The notes under the pieces are model-generated. The model did no database searches. It had not been told where the DNA came from and was given only the letters and a program-made list of their open reading frames with translations. A DNA stretch of 64,000 nt from GCA-2690565 sp002457235 (GTDB taxonomy: Bacteria; Verrucomicrobiota; Verrucomicrobiia; Opitutales; Coraliomargaritaceae): NCBI GenBank assembly GCA_045565695.1, contig JBJLEZ010000008.1, positions 83,282 to 147,281 of the forward strand. Reading direction: 5' to 3'. Below are positions 9,548 to 18,545 of this stretch, piece by piece. Each line of letters begins with the position of its first letter. The first letter of the stretch is position 1. A program made the translations under genes and the position numbers.

Positions 9548-10297
9548 TTATAAGCCCGATGCTATAGCTTCTTTTTGAATTTCAGTAAGTGTCTCAATTC
9601 CTTGTTTTCCTAAACTAATTAATGCATTGAGTTGTTCTTCTGAGTAAGTCGCTTCTTCGCCAGAACTTTGCACTTCAACATATTTGCCTGAACCAGTCAT
9701 TACAATATTTGCATCCACTTCAGCATCTTTATCTTCAAGATAATCTAAGTCTAAGATAGGGGTGTCTTTAAAAATACCTGCAGATACGGCTGCGACTGAA
9801 TCTTTAAATGGATCTTTCTCTAATACCTTTTTTGCTATGAGTTTTTGTATGGCAATTTGTGCAGCAATATAAGCACCAGTGATTGAGGCAGTACGTGTGC
9901 CACCATCTGCTTGAAGTACATCACAATCAATCCACATGGTCTTTGCACCTAATACTTTTAGGTCGATAACAGCACGAAGTGAACGACCAATCAGTCTTTG
10001 AATCTCAATAGTGCGACCATCTGTTTTACCGCGCGAGCTATCCCTTTGTTTACGGTCTAGTGTACTATAAGGAAGCATAGAGTATTCAGCAGTCATCCAT
10101 CCTCCTTCAACGCCTTGTGCTCGCATCCAATTAGGTACTTTATTATCGATTGTGCAGGCACAAATGACTTGGGTATTTCCGAATGCAAATAAGACAGACC
10201 CTAAAGCATGTGGTGCGATTCCTGTAGTATAGTGTATCGGTCTTAGTGCATTTAAGGCACGATCATTTGTGCGTTGAAGAGATTCGTTTGAATTCAT
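9548..10297 (-). CDS. rph: Ribonuclease PH
   Basis: A phosphorolytic 3'-5' exoribonuclease that trims tRNA precursors, 249 residues against about 240 in the family. Typical blocks are present: GSVLFAFGNTQVICACTID, TAEYSMLPYSTLDRKQRD, RTIEIQRLIGRSLRAVIDL and DCDVLQADGGTRTASITGA. The C-terminal extension seen in some RNase PH-Ham1 fusions is absent. The start ATG lies back to back with trhO; the 82 bases up to the trhO ATG at 10380 must hold both promoters. Confidence 0.97.
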   Translation of the reverse strand: MNSNESLQRTNDRALNALRPIHYTTGIAPHALGSVLFAFGNTQVICACTIDNKVPNWMRAQGVEGGWMTAEYSMLPYSTLDRKQRDSSRGKTDGRTIEIQRLIGRSLRAVIDLKVLGAKTMWIDCDVLQADGGTRTASITGAYIAAQIAIQKLIAKKVLEKDPFKDSVAAVSAGIFKDTPILDLDYLEDKDAEVDANIVMTGSGKYVEVQSSGEEATYSEEQLNALISLGKQGIETLTEIQKEAIASGL

Positions 10298-10379
10298 ATT
10301 TTATGATTAATTGATTTGCCTAAATTTTATCGGGTCGATTATTTTGACAACTTATTTTAAATTTTGGCAACCCTCAATA

Positions 10380-11231
10380 ATGGAAGTTTCTAATACAAAT
10401 AATTCTTGGAAGATTGCAGCTTTTTACCATTTTACCAAATTTCCAGATTATGAATCATGGGCGGATCGTCTTGTAGAGCATGGTTTATCTGTAGGGTTGC
10501 GTGGTACCATTATACTTGCCGAAGAGGGAATTAATTCAACTTGTTCAGGTTCAGTTGAAGCGATTGATCGCACGATAGAATTAATTCGTTCAGATGAACG
10601 CTTTAAATCAATGGAAGTGAAATATTCTTATGCTGACTTTTGCCCATTTCCAAAATTTAAAGTTAAGAAAAAACCTGAGATTGTCACTTTTCGTCAGTCT
10701 GGAGCAGATCCGCGAACTACAGTTGGTGAATATTTAGATCCTGAAGACTGGAATGATTTAATCAGTGACCCAGATGTGATTACAATAGATACAAGAAATG
10801 ATTATGAAGTGAAAGTTGGGCAATTCAAAGGGGCGATAAATCCTAAAACAGATGACTTCACTGATTTTGCTCAATTTGTAGATAAACAATTAATTGAGCA
10901 CAGAGATAAAAAAATTGCTATGTATTGTACAGGAGGAATTCGTTGTGAGCGTTCCACCGCATATTTAAAAGAAAAGGGGTTCAAAGATGTGTATCATCTG
11001 AAAGGGGGTATTTTGAAATACTTAGAAACGATGCCAAAGAAGGAGAGTTTATGGGAAGGAGATTGTTTTGTTTTTGATTATCGAGTAGCTGTGAATCACG
11101 ATCTCAAGCCAGCATTGTGGAAAATTGATCCCACGACTAATTTACCTGAACCAATGAATCCTTTAGAAATTGATAAAATAGCTGAAAGAAGGAGGAGCGG
11201 TGCTATTTTTAAAAAGCCTTATACATTCTAA
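10380..11231 (+). CDS. trhO: tRNA uridine hydroxylase (rhodanese-type) TrhO
   Basis: Formerly YceA/UPF0176; TrhO makes 5-hydroxyuridine at the tRNA wobble position using oxygen. The protein has an N-terminal acylphosphatase-like UPF0176 domain (WKIAAFYHFTKFPDYESW) and a rhodanese domain with the active Cys in MYCTGGIRCERSTAYL. I start it at ATG 10380 (MEVSNTNNSWKIAAFYHF, 283 residues). The frame is open further upstream to an ATG at 10311, but those 23 residues do not resemble the family. It is followed after 46 bases by the pseudopilin genes. Confidence 0.92.
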   Translation: MEVSNTNNSWKIAAFYHFTKFPDYESWADRLVEHGLSVGLRGTIILAEEGINSTCSGSVEAIDRTIELIRSDERFKSMEVKYSYADFCPFPKFKVKKKPEIVTFRQSGADPRTTVGEYLDPEDWNDLISDPDVITIDTRNDYEVKVGQFKGAINPKTDDFTDFAQFVDKQLIEHRDKKIAMYCTGGIRCERSTAYLKEKGFKDVYHLKGGILKYLETMPKKESLWEGDCFVFDYRVAVNHDLKPALWKIDPTTNLPEPMNPLEIDKIAERRRSGAIFKKPYTF

Positions 11232-11277
11232 GATATTGGTTGCATAAAATTACCAAATTTATTTTGATGAGTGGTTT

Positions 11278-11877
11278 ATGAAATTATTCCCCAACTATCG
11301 ATGTCTGGTCGGCTATACCCTTGTAGAGGTCTTGGTTGTACTTGCCGTGATTGTTATTTTGGCGGGAATTACTTTTGGTACTGCAGCAGGTATCCAGTCA
11401 GCTCGAATGAAGTCGATTGCTAAAGCGGAAATTTCGCTTATTTCAAAGTCTTTATCTCGTTTTCATGCAAAGCATGGGGATTACCCGATTACCCAAGGTA
11501 TAGAAAATAATGCGGTAACCTTGTCCAAGGCTTTATTAGGGTGGAAAGTTTTTCAAGGAAACCCTGTTCAAATGGTTGATCTAAAAGAGGCACCATCAGA
11601 TGGAATACGTCCTTTTATTGAGCTTTCTAAGCTTCTTTATGAAGGAGATTTGCCTTATTCAGATAAAATAATTCCAAGTAATGTACGACTTATTGACCCT
11701 TGGGGAAATGCCTATGTTTATGCTTACAAAGAATCAGAGGAATGGGATAATTTTTCATTTGTACTTTACTCGAAAGGTTCTGACGGAGCGGATGTTAAAT
11801 TAGAAGCAGATGGGGTACTCAGCACTAGTTTTAAAAATTTAAACAAAAATATGGATAATATTTATTTAGAAGATTGA
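11278..11877 (+). CDS. Pseudopilin, GspG-like (first of five)
   Basis: A type IV pilin-like protein of 199 residues. The prepilin peptidase site is LVG^YTLVEVLVV: Gly at -1, Glu at +5, then a hydrophobic helix (about residues 13-35). The leader of 12 residues is longer than in the next genes. The C-terminal part holds DPWGNAYVYAY and YSKGSDGAD, which match the calcium-binding region of the major type II secretion pseudopilin GspG. It opens a run of five pseudopilin genes with gaps of only 5-37 bases. No secretion ATPase, inner-membrane platform protein or secretin gene is in the window. Confidence 0.85.
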   Translation: MKLFPNYRCLVGYTLVEVLVVLAVIVILAGITFGTAAGIQSARMKSIAKAEISLISKSLSRFHAKHGDYPITQGIENNAVTLSKALLGWKVFQGNPVQMVDLKEAPSDGIRPFIELSKLLYEGDLPYSDKIIPSNVRLIDPWGNAYVYAYKESEEWDNFSFVLYSKGSDGADVKLEADGVLSTSFKNLNKNMDNIYLED

Positions 11878-11884
11878 TTGAATT

Positions 11885-12472
11885 ATGAATAAAAAAACTC
11901 AAAAAGGATTTACGCTTGTAGAATTATTAATGGTTTTAGCAGTGGTCGGCTTATTAGCCAGTATACTCATTCCTACAGCCGGAAGTATCCGAGAAAGTGC
12001 CTTGAAAACTTTGTGTAAGGCACAGCTATCTCAGTATATTAATGCCATCGTACAATTTAAAAGCCAGTATGGGTATTACCCTTTTGCACGTGGTAACAAA
12101 GATTATGTAATCGATTTATCGGATCCTGAAGTATCACAAGAATTTATTGAGATCATGTCGGGTCGTGATGCTAAGTCTGGAAAGTCAAAAAGTACGGGTG
12201 GAAATCGAAAACGCATGTCTTTTCATGATTTTTCCGAAAATGAATTTTATATATTAGAGGATGATTTGTACTCTCTAACCCAATTAGCTGATCGTTTTAA
12301 TAATACAAATATTCGTATAATGATTGATGGTGATGGAGATGGGTTTATTTACCCTAGACCCTCCATGATTGCCCCTACAAGACCTAGAGCAAAAATTAGA
12401 GCAAGTATTACAGCATGGGTTGAGTCTGATGACTTGGATAAGTTTCCCGCCTATTCTTTATGGGAAAATTAG
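11885..12472 (+). CDS. Pseudopilin, GspG-like (second of five)
   Basis: The 195-residue protein has a class III leader MNKKTQKG^FTLVELLMVLA followed by a hydrophobic helix. The mature region shares FKSQYGYYPFARG with GspG-type proteins (compare FHAKHGDYPITQG in the gene before), so the two are probably a diverged tandem pair. It lacks the DPWGN box but has an acidic loop IDGDGDGFIYP that could bind calcium. Start ATG at 11885 lies 7 bases after the preceding stop. Confidence 0.82.
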   Translation: MNKKTQKGFTLVELLMVLAVVGLLASILIPTAGSIRESALKTLCKAQLSQYINAIVQFKSQYGYYPFARGNKDYVIDLSDPEVSQEFIEIMSGRDAKSGKSKSTGGNRKRMSFHDFSENEFYILEDDLYSLTQLADRFNNTNIRIMIDGDGDGFIYPRPSMIAPTRPRAKIRASITAWVESDDLDKFPAYSLWEN

Positions 12473-12509
12473 CCACTTATATTTAAGAAGGTTTTAAAGA
12501 CATTACAGT

Positions 12510-13196
12510 ATGGAGAATCGTCACAAAGGATATACTTTAATAGAATTACTCGTTGTTCTCGGGTTAATGACTATCGCTTTCTCCTTTGTTATTGTTAATA
12601 CCGTTAATGATGAGGGTATGTCCTTAAAATCGTCTCAACGTATTCTCTCTGCTGTTGCTCAAGGGGTAAGAGGTCAAGCAATCATGAATCAGTCCCCCGC
12701 ACGTTTGATTATTTATGCGGATCAGGGTCAAGATAGTGATCAGAATAAATACCTTCGATTTTTTGGTATCGTTACTCAGGATCCCAAAAATCCAAAGAAA
12801 TGGATTGCTGGGACTGAGGGAACCTACTTGCCTAAGGGTATTTATTTTATGCCTGAACTGAGTCAAAGAGCTAATGGGCGAGGTAGGCAAGTTGGTAAAA
12901 TGCATTTAGAATATCCACGGATTCGCTCAAAGTTTAATGACCCTAGATACGGTGAAGAATACTATTATTATGAATTTAATGCGAATGGAACTATGGCAGC
13001 AAAGTTTGTGAACACTTGGCTAATTTTTGGAGCGGGTACATTGGAGCCTATAGGGAATCGTCAGTTAGATGTTTCTTTCGACAATCCTTCTCAAGAGAGA
13101 CTAAAATCTGGATTAATCTTCAGAAAAGTAGGCTCTACTACCTTGGTCACAGATTTTGATCAAATTGATCGTGCCACCCAAAAAAGTGTACGTTAA
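12510..13196 (+). CDS. Pseudopilin, GspH-like / Verru_Chthon cassette protein D-like
   Basis: The 228-residue protein begins MENRHKG^YTLIELLVVLG, a prepilin leader of 7 residues with Glu at +5 and a hydrophobic helix reaching about residue 30. The next part, SSQRILSAVAQGVRGQAIMNQSPARLIIY, resembles minor pseudopilins of the GspH group. In Verrucomicrobia such genes occur in the so-called Verru_Chthon cassette, where the GspH-like member is called D; this assignment is by position and size only. The remaining beta-rich region has no motif I recognise. Confidence 0.75.
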   Translation: MENRHKGYTLIELLVVLGLMTIAFSFVIVNTVNDEGMSLKSSQRILSAVAQGVRGQAIMNQSPARLIIYADQGQDSDQNKYLRFFGIVTQDPKNPKKWIAGTEGTYLPKGIYFMPELSQRANGRGRQVGKMHLEYPRIRSKFNDPRYGEEYYYYEFNANGTMAAKFVNTWLIFGAGTLEPIGNRQLDVSFDNPSQERLKSGLIFRKVGSTTLVTDFDQIDRATQKSVR

Positions 13197-13216
13197 TAAA
13201 ATTGGAGATAATAAAA

Positions 13217-13864
13217 ATGTTTAAAAGAAAGCAAAAAAAGGGGTTTAGCTTAATTGAAACAGTATTATCGATTAGTATTTTTTTGGTGATCATTTTAGTT
13301 CTGTTGGCTATGCTTGGCCCAGTTTTATCCTCAGTGGATGAAGTCAAAGAAGCAGATGAAATTTCAACCATAGTAGAATCGCTTAACAGTTTCCTTCAGG
13401 CTAATTCAAGTTTAGCAGTCAATGGGTCTAATTTTGATTTAATTTATGAAGCAGTCAAATCTCGTGGTTTTGCCACCATTTATGTATTCCGTTCTTATGT
13501 TTCTAAAAATTCTCCTAACATTCAATTATCGATTGGCTTTTCACCGAAAGAAACCACATCTAGCATTCGGATGGAAAGAAGTGCGAAAATATATGATTTC
13601 CAAAATGCGGCTGGCCCAATATATCGGGCAATTTTAACCAATGGTCCCCAGATGCCTAAGCAGTATTATCGTGATAGGGGCAGATCAGCTAAGCCTCGTT
13701 ACTATCTCACGACTGATAGATACGCGTTTAAAAATAATTATCTTCCCTTAGAAATTTCTTTATTTTCAAATGATCACGGTTTGGAATTTTTAGATAGTAT
13801 TCAACTCAAGGATATCTTAGAGAAAAAACCTATTGTAACTTATTTCACTGTAATAAATCGATAA
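13217..13864 (+). CDS. Pseudopilin, GspI-like / Verru_Chthon cassette protein B-like
   Basis: The leader MFKRKQKKG^FSLIETVLSISIF has Gly at -1 and Glu at +5, then a long hydrophobic segment. I start it at ATG 13217, because GGAGA lies about 8 bases upstream, one of the few clear ribosome binding sites in the window; a TTG at 13202 in frame would put that site inside the gene. SLIETVLSISI resembles GspI/PilV-type minor pseudopilins. It follows the GspH-like gene after 20 bases. The mature region of about 205 residues is not recognisable. Confidence 0.75.
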   Translation: MFKRKQKKGFSLIETVLSISIFLVIILVLLAMLGPVLSSVDEVKEADEISTIVESLNSFLQANSSLAVNGSNFDLIYEAVKSRGFATIYVFRSYVSKNSPNIQLSIGFSPKETTSSIRMERSAKIYDFQNAAGPIYRAILTNGPQMPKQYYRDRGRSAKPRYYLTTDRYAFKNNYLPLEISLFSNDHGLEFLDSIQLKDILEKKPIVTYFTVINR

Positions 13865-13876
13865 GACCCATGCCCT

Positions 13877-14758
13877 ATGAAATCTAAAGGATTCACATTG
13901 ATCGAAATCTTGGTAACCACTACGATAATGGTTTTGTTAGCGGGGTTTGCGATCCAAATAACAGGACAAGTAATCAATGTTTGGAGTCGTAGTTCTGCAA
14001 AATTAGCTACCGTGGCAGAAGCCCGTGTAGCTATGGATGTAATTGCAAATGATCTAGAAGGGATTGTCTTGAGAAATGATGGATACGAATGGTTTCGAGC
14101 AGAAAATGATTTTTTAAAAGAACCGGCGAATACCCTATCAACAGCACTAAGGTTTTTTAGTGTGATTAAAGATAAGACAATAGACTCTGAGGGTAGGACA
14201 ATACCCGGAGATATATCAGCGATAGCTTATAATCTGCATTACGTGAATCCTATAGATGGTTCAAATCAAGGTAAAAAATCCTTTGTTTTATACCGCATGG
14301 AAGTCGATCCAGAAAAGACTTATAATCTCCTATTAGATCCTTCTAACCGTGAATTTTTGCCCAATAAGAGAAGTTCAATATGGGGACAAGGGAATGTGAT
14401 TAAGGGGAAAAATGGCGGTAATTATCTCGCGATGAATATCGTCAACTTTGAGATTGATTTTCATGTTGAAGATGACGGCGATCGCACAACACCTACCTTA
14501 TATTTTGAGAGAAGTAAAAAAAACCCAAGGCGATCAGTGATTTATGGAGGAAAGGCTGCAACGATTGGTCCACAGGCCAAATTAGAACATTATCAAAGAG
14601 CCTTAGCCTACGCGGATATTAAATTAACTGTTCTTTCTGATGAAGGTGCTGAAATTATGCGGAATGTTGAACAGCGATCTATGACATCTGAAGAAGTGAT
14701 TCGCTTACACGGTGAAGAGTTTATCCGTAGGGTACACTTTCCTGTTAAGCCGTTTTAG
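13877..14758 (+). CDS. Pseudopilin, GspJ-like / Verru_Chthon cassette protein C-like
   Basis: The 293-residue protein has the short leader MKSKG^FTLIEILVTTTIM and a hydrophobic helix, followed by RSSAKLATVAEARVAMDVIANDLEG, which is typical of GspJ-type minor pseudopilins. It is the last of the five and starts 12 bases after the previous stop. No GspK-like gene or large cassette protein A follows; instead the gene runs into convergent alaS with a 14-base overlap. The set could form the tip of a pseudopilus. Confidence 0.8.
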   Translation: MKSKGFTLIEILVTTTIMVLLAGFAIQITGQVINVWSRSSAKLATVAEARVAMDVIANDLEGIVLRNDGYEWFRAENDFLKEPANTLSTALRFFSVIKDKTIDSEGRTIPGDISAIAYNLHYVNPIDGSNQGKKSFVLYRMEVDPEKTYNLLLDPSNREFLPNKRSSIWGQGNVIKGKNGGNYLAMNIVNFEIDFHVEDDGDRTTPTLYFERSKKNPRRSVIYGGKAATIGPQAKLEHYQRALAYADIKLTVLSDEGAEIMRNVEQRSMTSEEVIRLHGEEFIRRVHFPVKPF

Positions 14759-17402
14759 GAGTATAGTTTTTAATTACCTTTGCTAGAGACTTATTTTCAG
14801 GTGCACCACCCATAGCGAAATTAGCTTTTCCGCCACCTCGGCCACCGAGCGTTTCGCAAATTTCTTTTACGATGCTACCAGCATTATAGCCTTGTGCAAC
14901 AGCCTCTTGTGATAGGGCTGCACAAATTTGTGTTTTCCCATTAGTATTTGAAGCCAGTACAACTAAGCCTGAATCGAGTTTAGATAAGATTTGGTTGCCT
15001 AAGTTTCTCAAGTCATTGCTGTCGGATACTATGACACAGCTATGAAGATAAGAAACCTTGTCTCCTATGATTTCTACGCTTTCTGCAAGTTTATCCACTT
15101 GCTCGGAGAGTGCTTTTTGATGAAAGCGTTTAAGTTCTTTCTCTAATTGTTTTTTAGAATCTATAAGGGCATCCACTCGATTTGCTAATTCTTCTGAGTT
15201 ACAATTAAACTTATTCGCTAATGCATCGACTTGAGTAAAACGTTCTTCGGCTAAAGTATAAGCAGTTTCTCCACAAATGGCTTCGATTCTTCGTGTGCCC
15301 GCCGCAATGCCTGATTCTGAAATAATTTTAACAAGGCCAATTTCTCCAGTCGCTTGAACATGAGTCCCTCCGCAAAGCTCTTTAGAGAAACCTCCAATAT
15401 CCACAACTCTGACTTGATCTCCGTATTTTTCTCCAAAGACTGCTACCACATCTTCTGGCTTATCTTTGTAGGCTACTTCGTATGTTTCAACGAATGAATT
15501 TTTCATAACTTTTTCGTTGATCGATTGTTCGATGGCTTGAAGTGTTTTTGAATCAATCGCTTCAAAGTGAGAAAAATCAAAACGCAAACGATTTTCTGTA
15601 ACACTAGAGCCTGCTTGTTGGATATGTGTACCTAAAGTTGATCGTAAAGCCCAGTTGAGCAGGTGGGTTGCACTGTGGTGTCTTTGTATGGCTTGCCTAC
15701 GCTCGAGATTGATATTTAGCGAGACGGTGCCCTTAAGTGTTTCTTGAGTCTCTACAAGGTGGAGGTAGATGCCATTTTTAACTTGGGTATCAATTACGGA
15801 ATAAGCCGTTCCGTCATTCGTGGTTAAGGTACCTGTATCACCTATTTGTCCCCCCATCTCACCATAGAAAATCGTTTGATCCAGGATTATTGCAGAAGTA
15901 TTTTCATCAACTGATTCAATGGAGATTATTTCTGCTGAAAATACTTCACTATTCAGATCAAAGCCTTTGAAATCTGTTTTTGTCAGATTGCTATCTTCCG
16001 CAGTTAAAACGACTTCTTTTTTCTGGGATGAGCGTGCTCGTTCTTTTTGTTGATTCATACACGAATCAAAGCCCGATTTATCAATTGAAAGTTTTCTTTC
16101 TTCCGCAATCAAAGCTGTGAGATCAAAAGGGAATCCATAAGTATCGTACAAAGAAAATGCTTCTTCACCTGTGATAGAGCCTTTTGCACTCATTTTATCA
16201 AAGAGTTGTAATCCACGTTCTAGAGTTTTGTTGAAAGCGGATTCTTCATTGGCAATGACTTTTTCAATGGTAGTTTTTTGGTCTACTAATTCTGGATAAG
16301 CAGTACTCATTTGCTTGATTAAAGTCTTAGACAATTCAGTAAAAAATCCTGAGGGCAAATTGAGCTTTCGACCAAATAATATAGCACGTCTGAGGATGCG
16401 TCTTAGGACATAGTTTCGCCCCTCGTTACTTGGGATAATGCCATCAGCAATAGAAAAACTTAAAGTTCTAATATGGTCAGCAATCACACGAAAGGCACAA
16501 TCGTTGGATTCTGTTTCATTTTTAAAGGTGCGGCTTTCTGGCATTGTATAGCCATATTTATGAGAACACATACTTTCTATGGCCTCAAATATCGCTTTGA
16601 ATAAATCACTGTTATAATTACTAGGGGGATTTGAAAAATCCGTAAATTGTTGGGTTGTTGCCATTATGCCGGCAATACGCTCAAAGCCCATCCCAGTGTC
16701 TACGTGCCTAGCCGGTAGAGCTTGATATGTTCCATCTACAGCGGCGTTTAATTGGATAAAAACAAGATTCCAAATTTCAATACACCAAGGAGAATCCTTG
16801 TTAATAAGTGAACCTTGAGTATCTCCTTCAGGAGTTAAATCTACATGCAATTCGGAGCAGGGGCCGCATGGTCCAGTTTCTCCCATCATCCAAAAATTAT
16901 CTTTTTTATTGCCGTAATGAATATGAGTTTTCGGATCGAGTCCTTCTTTCTTAAAAATGGCTTCCCAATAATCGTAAGCTTCTTGGTCAAATTCTGAAGG
17001 GTCGTTGACATCGGGTTTGTAGACAGTGGCATAAAGTCGTTCTTTGGGAAATCCCCATACCTCCGTTAATAATTCCCAAGACCATTCAATAGCTTCTTTT
17101 TTAAAATAATCTCCAATGGACCAATTACCAAGCATCTCAAAAAAAGTGTGGTGATAGGTATCAAAGCCAACATCGTCCAAATCATTATGTTTTCCGCCAG
17201 CTCGAATGCATTTTTGTGAATTTGCAATTCTCGAGTAAGGCGGACTTGTTTCATTTAAGAAGTAAGGCACAAATTGATTCATGCCTGCATTGGTGAAAAG
17301 CAGATTAGGAGAGGTAGGCATTAACGAAGCAGACGCAACAACGGTGTGTTTTTTTGCTTCAAAAAAATCAAGAAAAGATTGTCTAATAGCTTCCGATTGC
17401 AT
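14745..17402 (-). CDS. alaS: Alanyl-tRNA synthetase
   Basis: An 885-residue class II synthetase with all domains. The catalytic core begins MQSEAIRQSFLDFFEAKKHT and contains FFEMLGNWSIGDYFK and GPCGPCSELHVD. The editing domain has the metal-binding RHHSATHLLNWALR and CGGTH. The C-Ala domain ends with GGRGGGKANFAMGG. I use ATG 17402; the frame also has a TTG at 17411, which adds only three residues. The 3' end overlaps the convergent pseudopilin gene by 14 bases. leuB lies 15 bases upstream on the same strand. Confidence 0.98.
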   Translation of the reverse strand: MQSEAIRQSFLDFFEAKKHTVVASASLMPTSPNLLFTNAGMNQFVPYFLNETSPPYSRIANSQKCIRAGGKHNDLDDVGFDTYHHTFFEMLGNWSIGDYFKKEAIEWSWELLTEVWGFPKERLYATVYKPDVNDPSEFDQEAYDYWEAIFKKEGLDPKTHIHYGNKKDNFWMMGETGPCGPCSELHVDLTPEGDTQGSLINKDSPWCIEIWNLVFIQLNAAVDGTYQALPARHVDTGMGFERIAGIMATTQQFTDFSNPPSNYNSDLFKAIFEAIESMCSHKYGYTMPESRTFKNETESNDCAFRVIADHIRTLSFSIADGIIPSNEGRNYVLRRILRRAILFGRKLNLPSGFFTELSKTLIKQMSTAYPELVDQKTTIEKVIANEESAFNKTLERGLQLFDKMSAKGSITGEEAFSLYDTYGFPFDLTALIAEERKLSIDKSGFDSCMNQQKERARSSQKKEVVLTAEDSNLTKTDFKGFDLNSEVFSAEIISIESVDENTSAIILDQTIFYGEMGGQIGDTGTLTTNDGTAYSVIDTQVKNGIYLHLVETQETLKGTVSLNINLERRQAIQRHHSATHLLNWALRSTLGTHIQQAGSSVTENRLRFDFSHFEAIDSKTLQAIEQSINEKVMKNSFVETYEVAYKDKPEDVVAVFGEKYGDQVRVVDIGGFSKELCGGTHVQATGEIGLVKIISESGIAAGTRRIEAICGETAYTLAEERFTQVDALANKFNCNSEELANRVDALIDSKKQLEKELKRFHQKALSEQVDKLAESVEIIGDKVSYLHSCVIVSDSNDLRNLGNQILSKLDSGLVVLASNTNGKTQICAALSQEAVAQGYNAGSIVKEICETLGGRGGGKANFAMGGAPENKSLAKVIKNYTPKTA

Positions 17403-17417
17403 GGTTATCAAAAATTA

Positions 17418-18515
17418 TTACATAGCCTTTAAAATAGCATCGCCCATCGCTTTAGTAGATATCGCTTGATTGCCAAATGCAATATCACCTGTACGAGACC
17501 CGGAAGTCACTGCGGATTTCACTGCGTTCTCAATTGCATTGGCAGCATCATTCTCGCCAAAGCTATAACGAAGCATCATTGCTCCAGATAAAATTTGTGC
17601 GCATGGGTTAGCAATACCTTGTCCTGCAATATCTGGGGCTGTTCCACCAGAGGGTTCATAAAGTCCAAAGGGAAGTTCTAAGCTATTTTTACTAGCACCA
17701 AGGCTGGCCGAGGCTAGCATGCCAAGTGAGCCACAAATCACGCCCATTTCATCCGATAAAATATCTCCAAACATATTTTCTGTAAACAAGACATCAAATT
17801 GATTTGGGTCTCTAGCTAATTGCATAGCAGCATTGTCCACATACATGTGGCTGAGTTCTATATCTGGAGCGTGTTTTGCAAAATATTCAGTGACAACTTT
17901 TCGCCACAAAACAGAAGTTTCTAGGACATTGGCTTTGTCTACAGAGCAAACTTTTTTCTGACGGCTTTTTGCTGCATCGATAGCCACTTGTGCTATGCGT
18001 TCAATCTCGCTCGTTTTGTACACCATAGTATCAATGGCAACAGTTTCACCATTTTCTTCATAAGTCGACTTAGGCTGTCCAAAATAGATTCCTCCAGTGA
18101 GTTCACGAATACAAACAATATCAATGCCGTTAGGGATGCGATTTGTTTTGAGAGGCGATGCTTCGGAAAGTTCACTATAGAGAAGACCTGGTCGTACATT
18201 TGCATACAGTGAGAAAGCTTTACGAATAGGCAATAGGGCAGCTCGTTCGGGTTGTTCTTTTGGCGGTAACGATTCCCATTTTGGCCCACCTACAGAACCA
18301 AATAAAATTGCATCAGATGCTTGGCATATACGATGCGTGCTCTCTGGAAAGGCAGTTCCATGATTATCTATGGCGATTCCTCCAATGTCCGCTTCTTCAT
18401 ATTCTAATGAAAAGTTATAGCGTTCACCCGTGGCTTTTAAGATGTCTAGAGCTACGTCCATGACTTCAGGTCCAATTCCATCACCGGGAAGAACTGCAAA
18501 TTTTAATGATTTCAT
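17418..18515 (-). CDS. leuB: 3-isopropylmalate dehydrogenase
   Basis: LeuB oxidatively decarboxylates 3-isopropylmalate with NAD in leucine synthesis. The 365-residue protein shows the family blocks GDGIGPEVM, LFGSVGGPKW, RELTGGIYFGQPK, the metal-binding FGDILSDEMGVICGSLGMLASASLG and YEPSGGTAPDIAGQGIANP, in order and without gaps. Its neighbours are alaS and sucDC, not the other leucine genes, but a citramalate synthase lies 6 kb away; LeuB-type enzymes can also act in the citramalate route to isoleucine. Confidence 0.96.
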   Translation of the reverse strand: MKSLKFAVLPGDGIGPEVMDVALDILKATGERYNFSLEYEEADIGGIAIDNHGTAFPESTHRICQASDAILFGSVGGPKWESLPPKEQPERAALLPIRKAFSLYANVRPGLLYSELSEASPLKTNRIPNGIDIVCIRELTGGIYFGQPKSTYEENGETVAIDTMVYKTSEIERIAQVAIDAAKSRQKKVCSVDKANVLETSVLWRKVVTEYFAKHAPDIELSHMYVDNAAMQLARDPNQFDVLFTENMFGDILSDEMGVICGSLGMLASASLGASKNSLELPFGLYEPSGGTAPDIAGQGIANPCAQILSGAMMLRYSFGENDAANAIENAVKSAVTSGSRTGDIAFGNQAISTKAMGDAILKAM

Positions 18516-18545
18516 AATATAGGGTTTTTTCTTATTTCAAAATGA

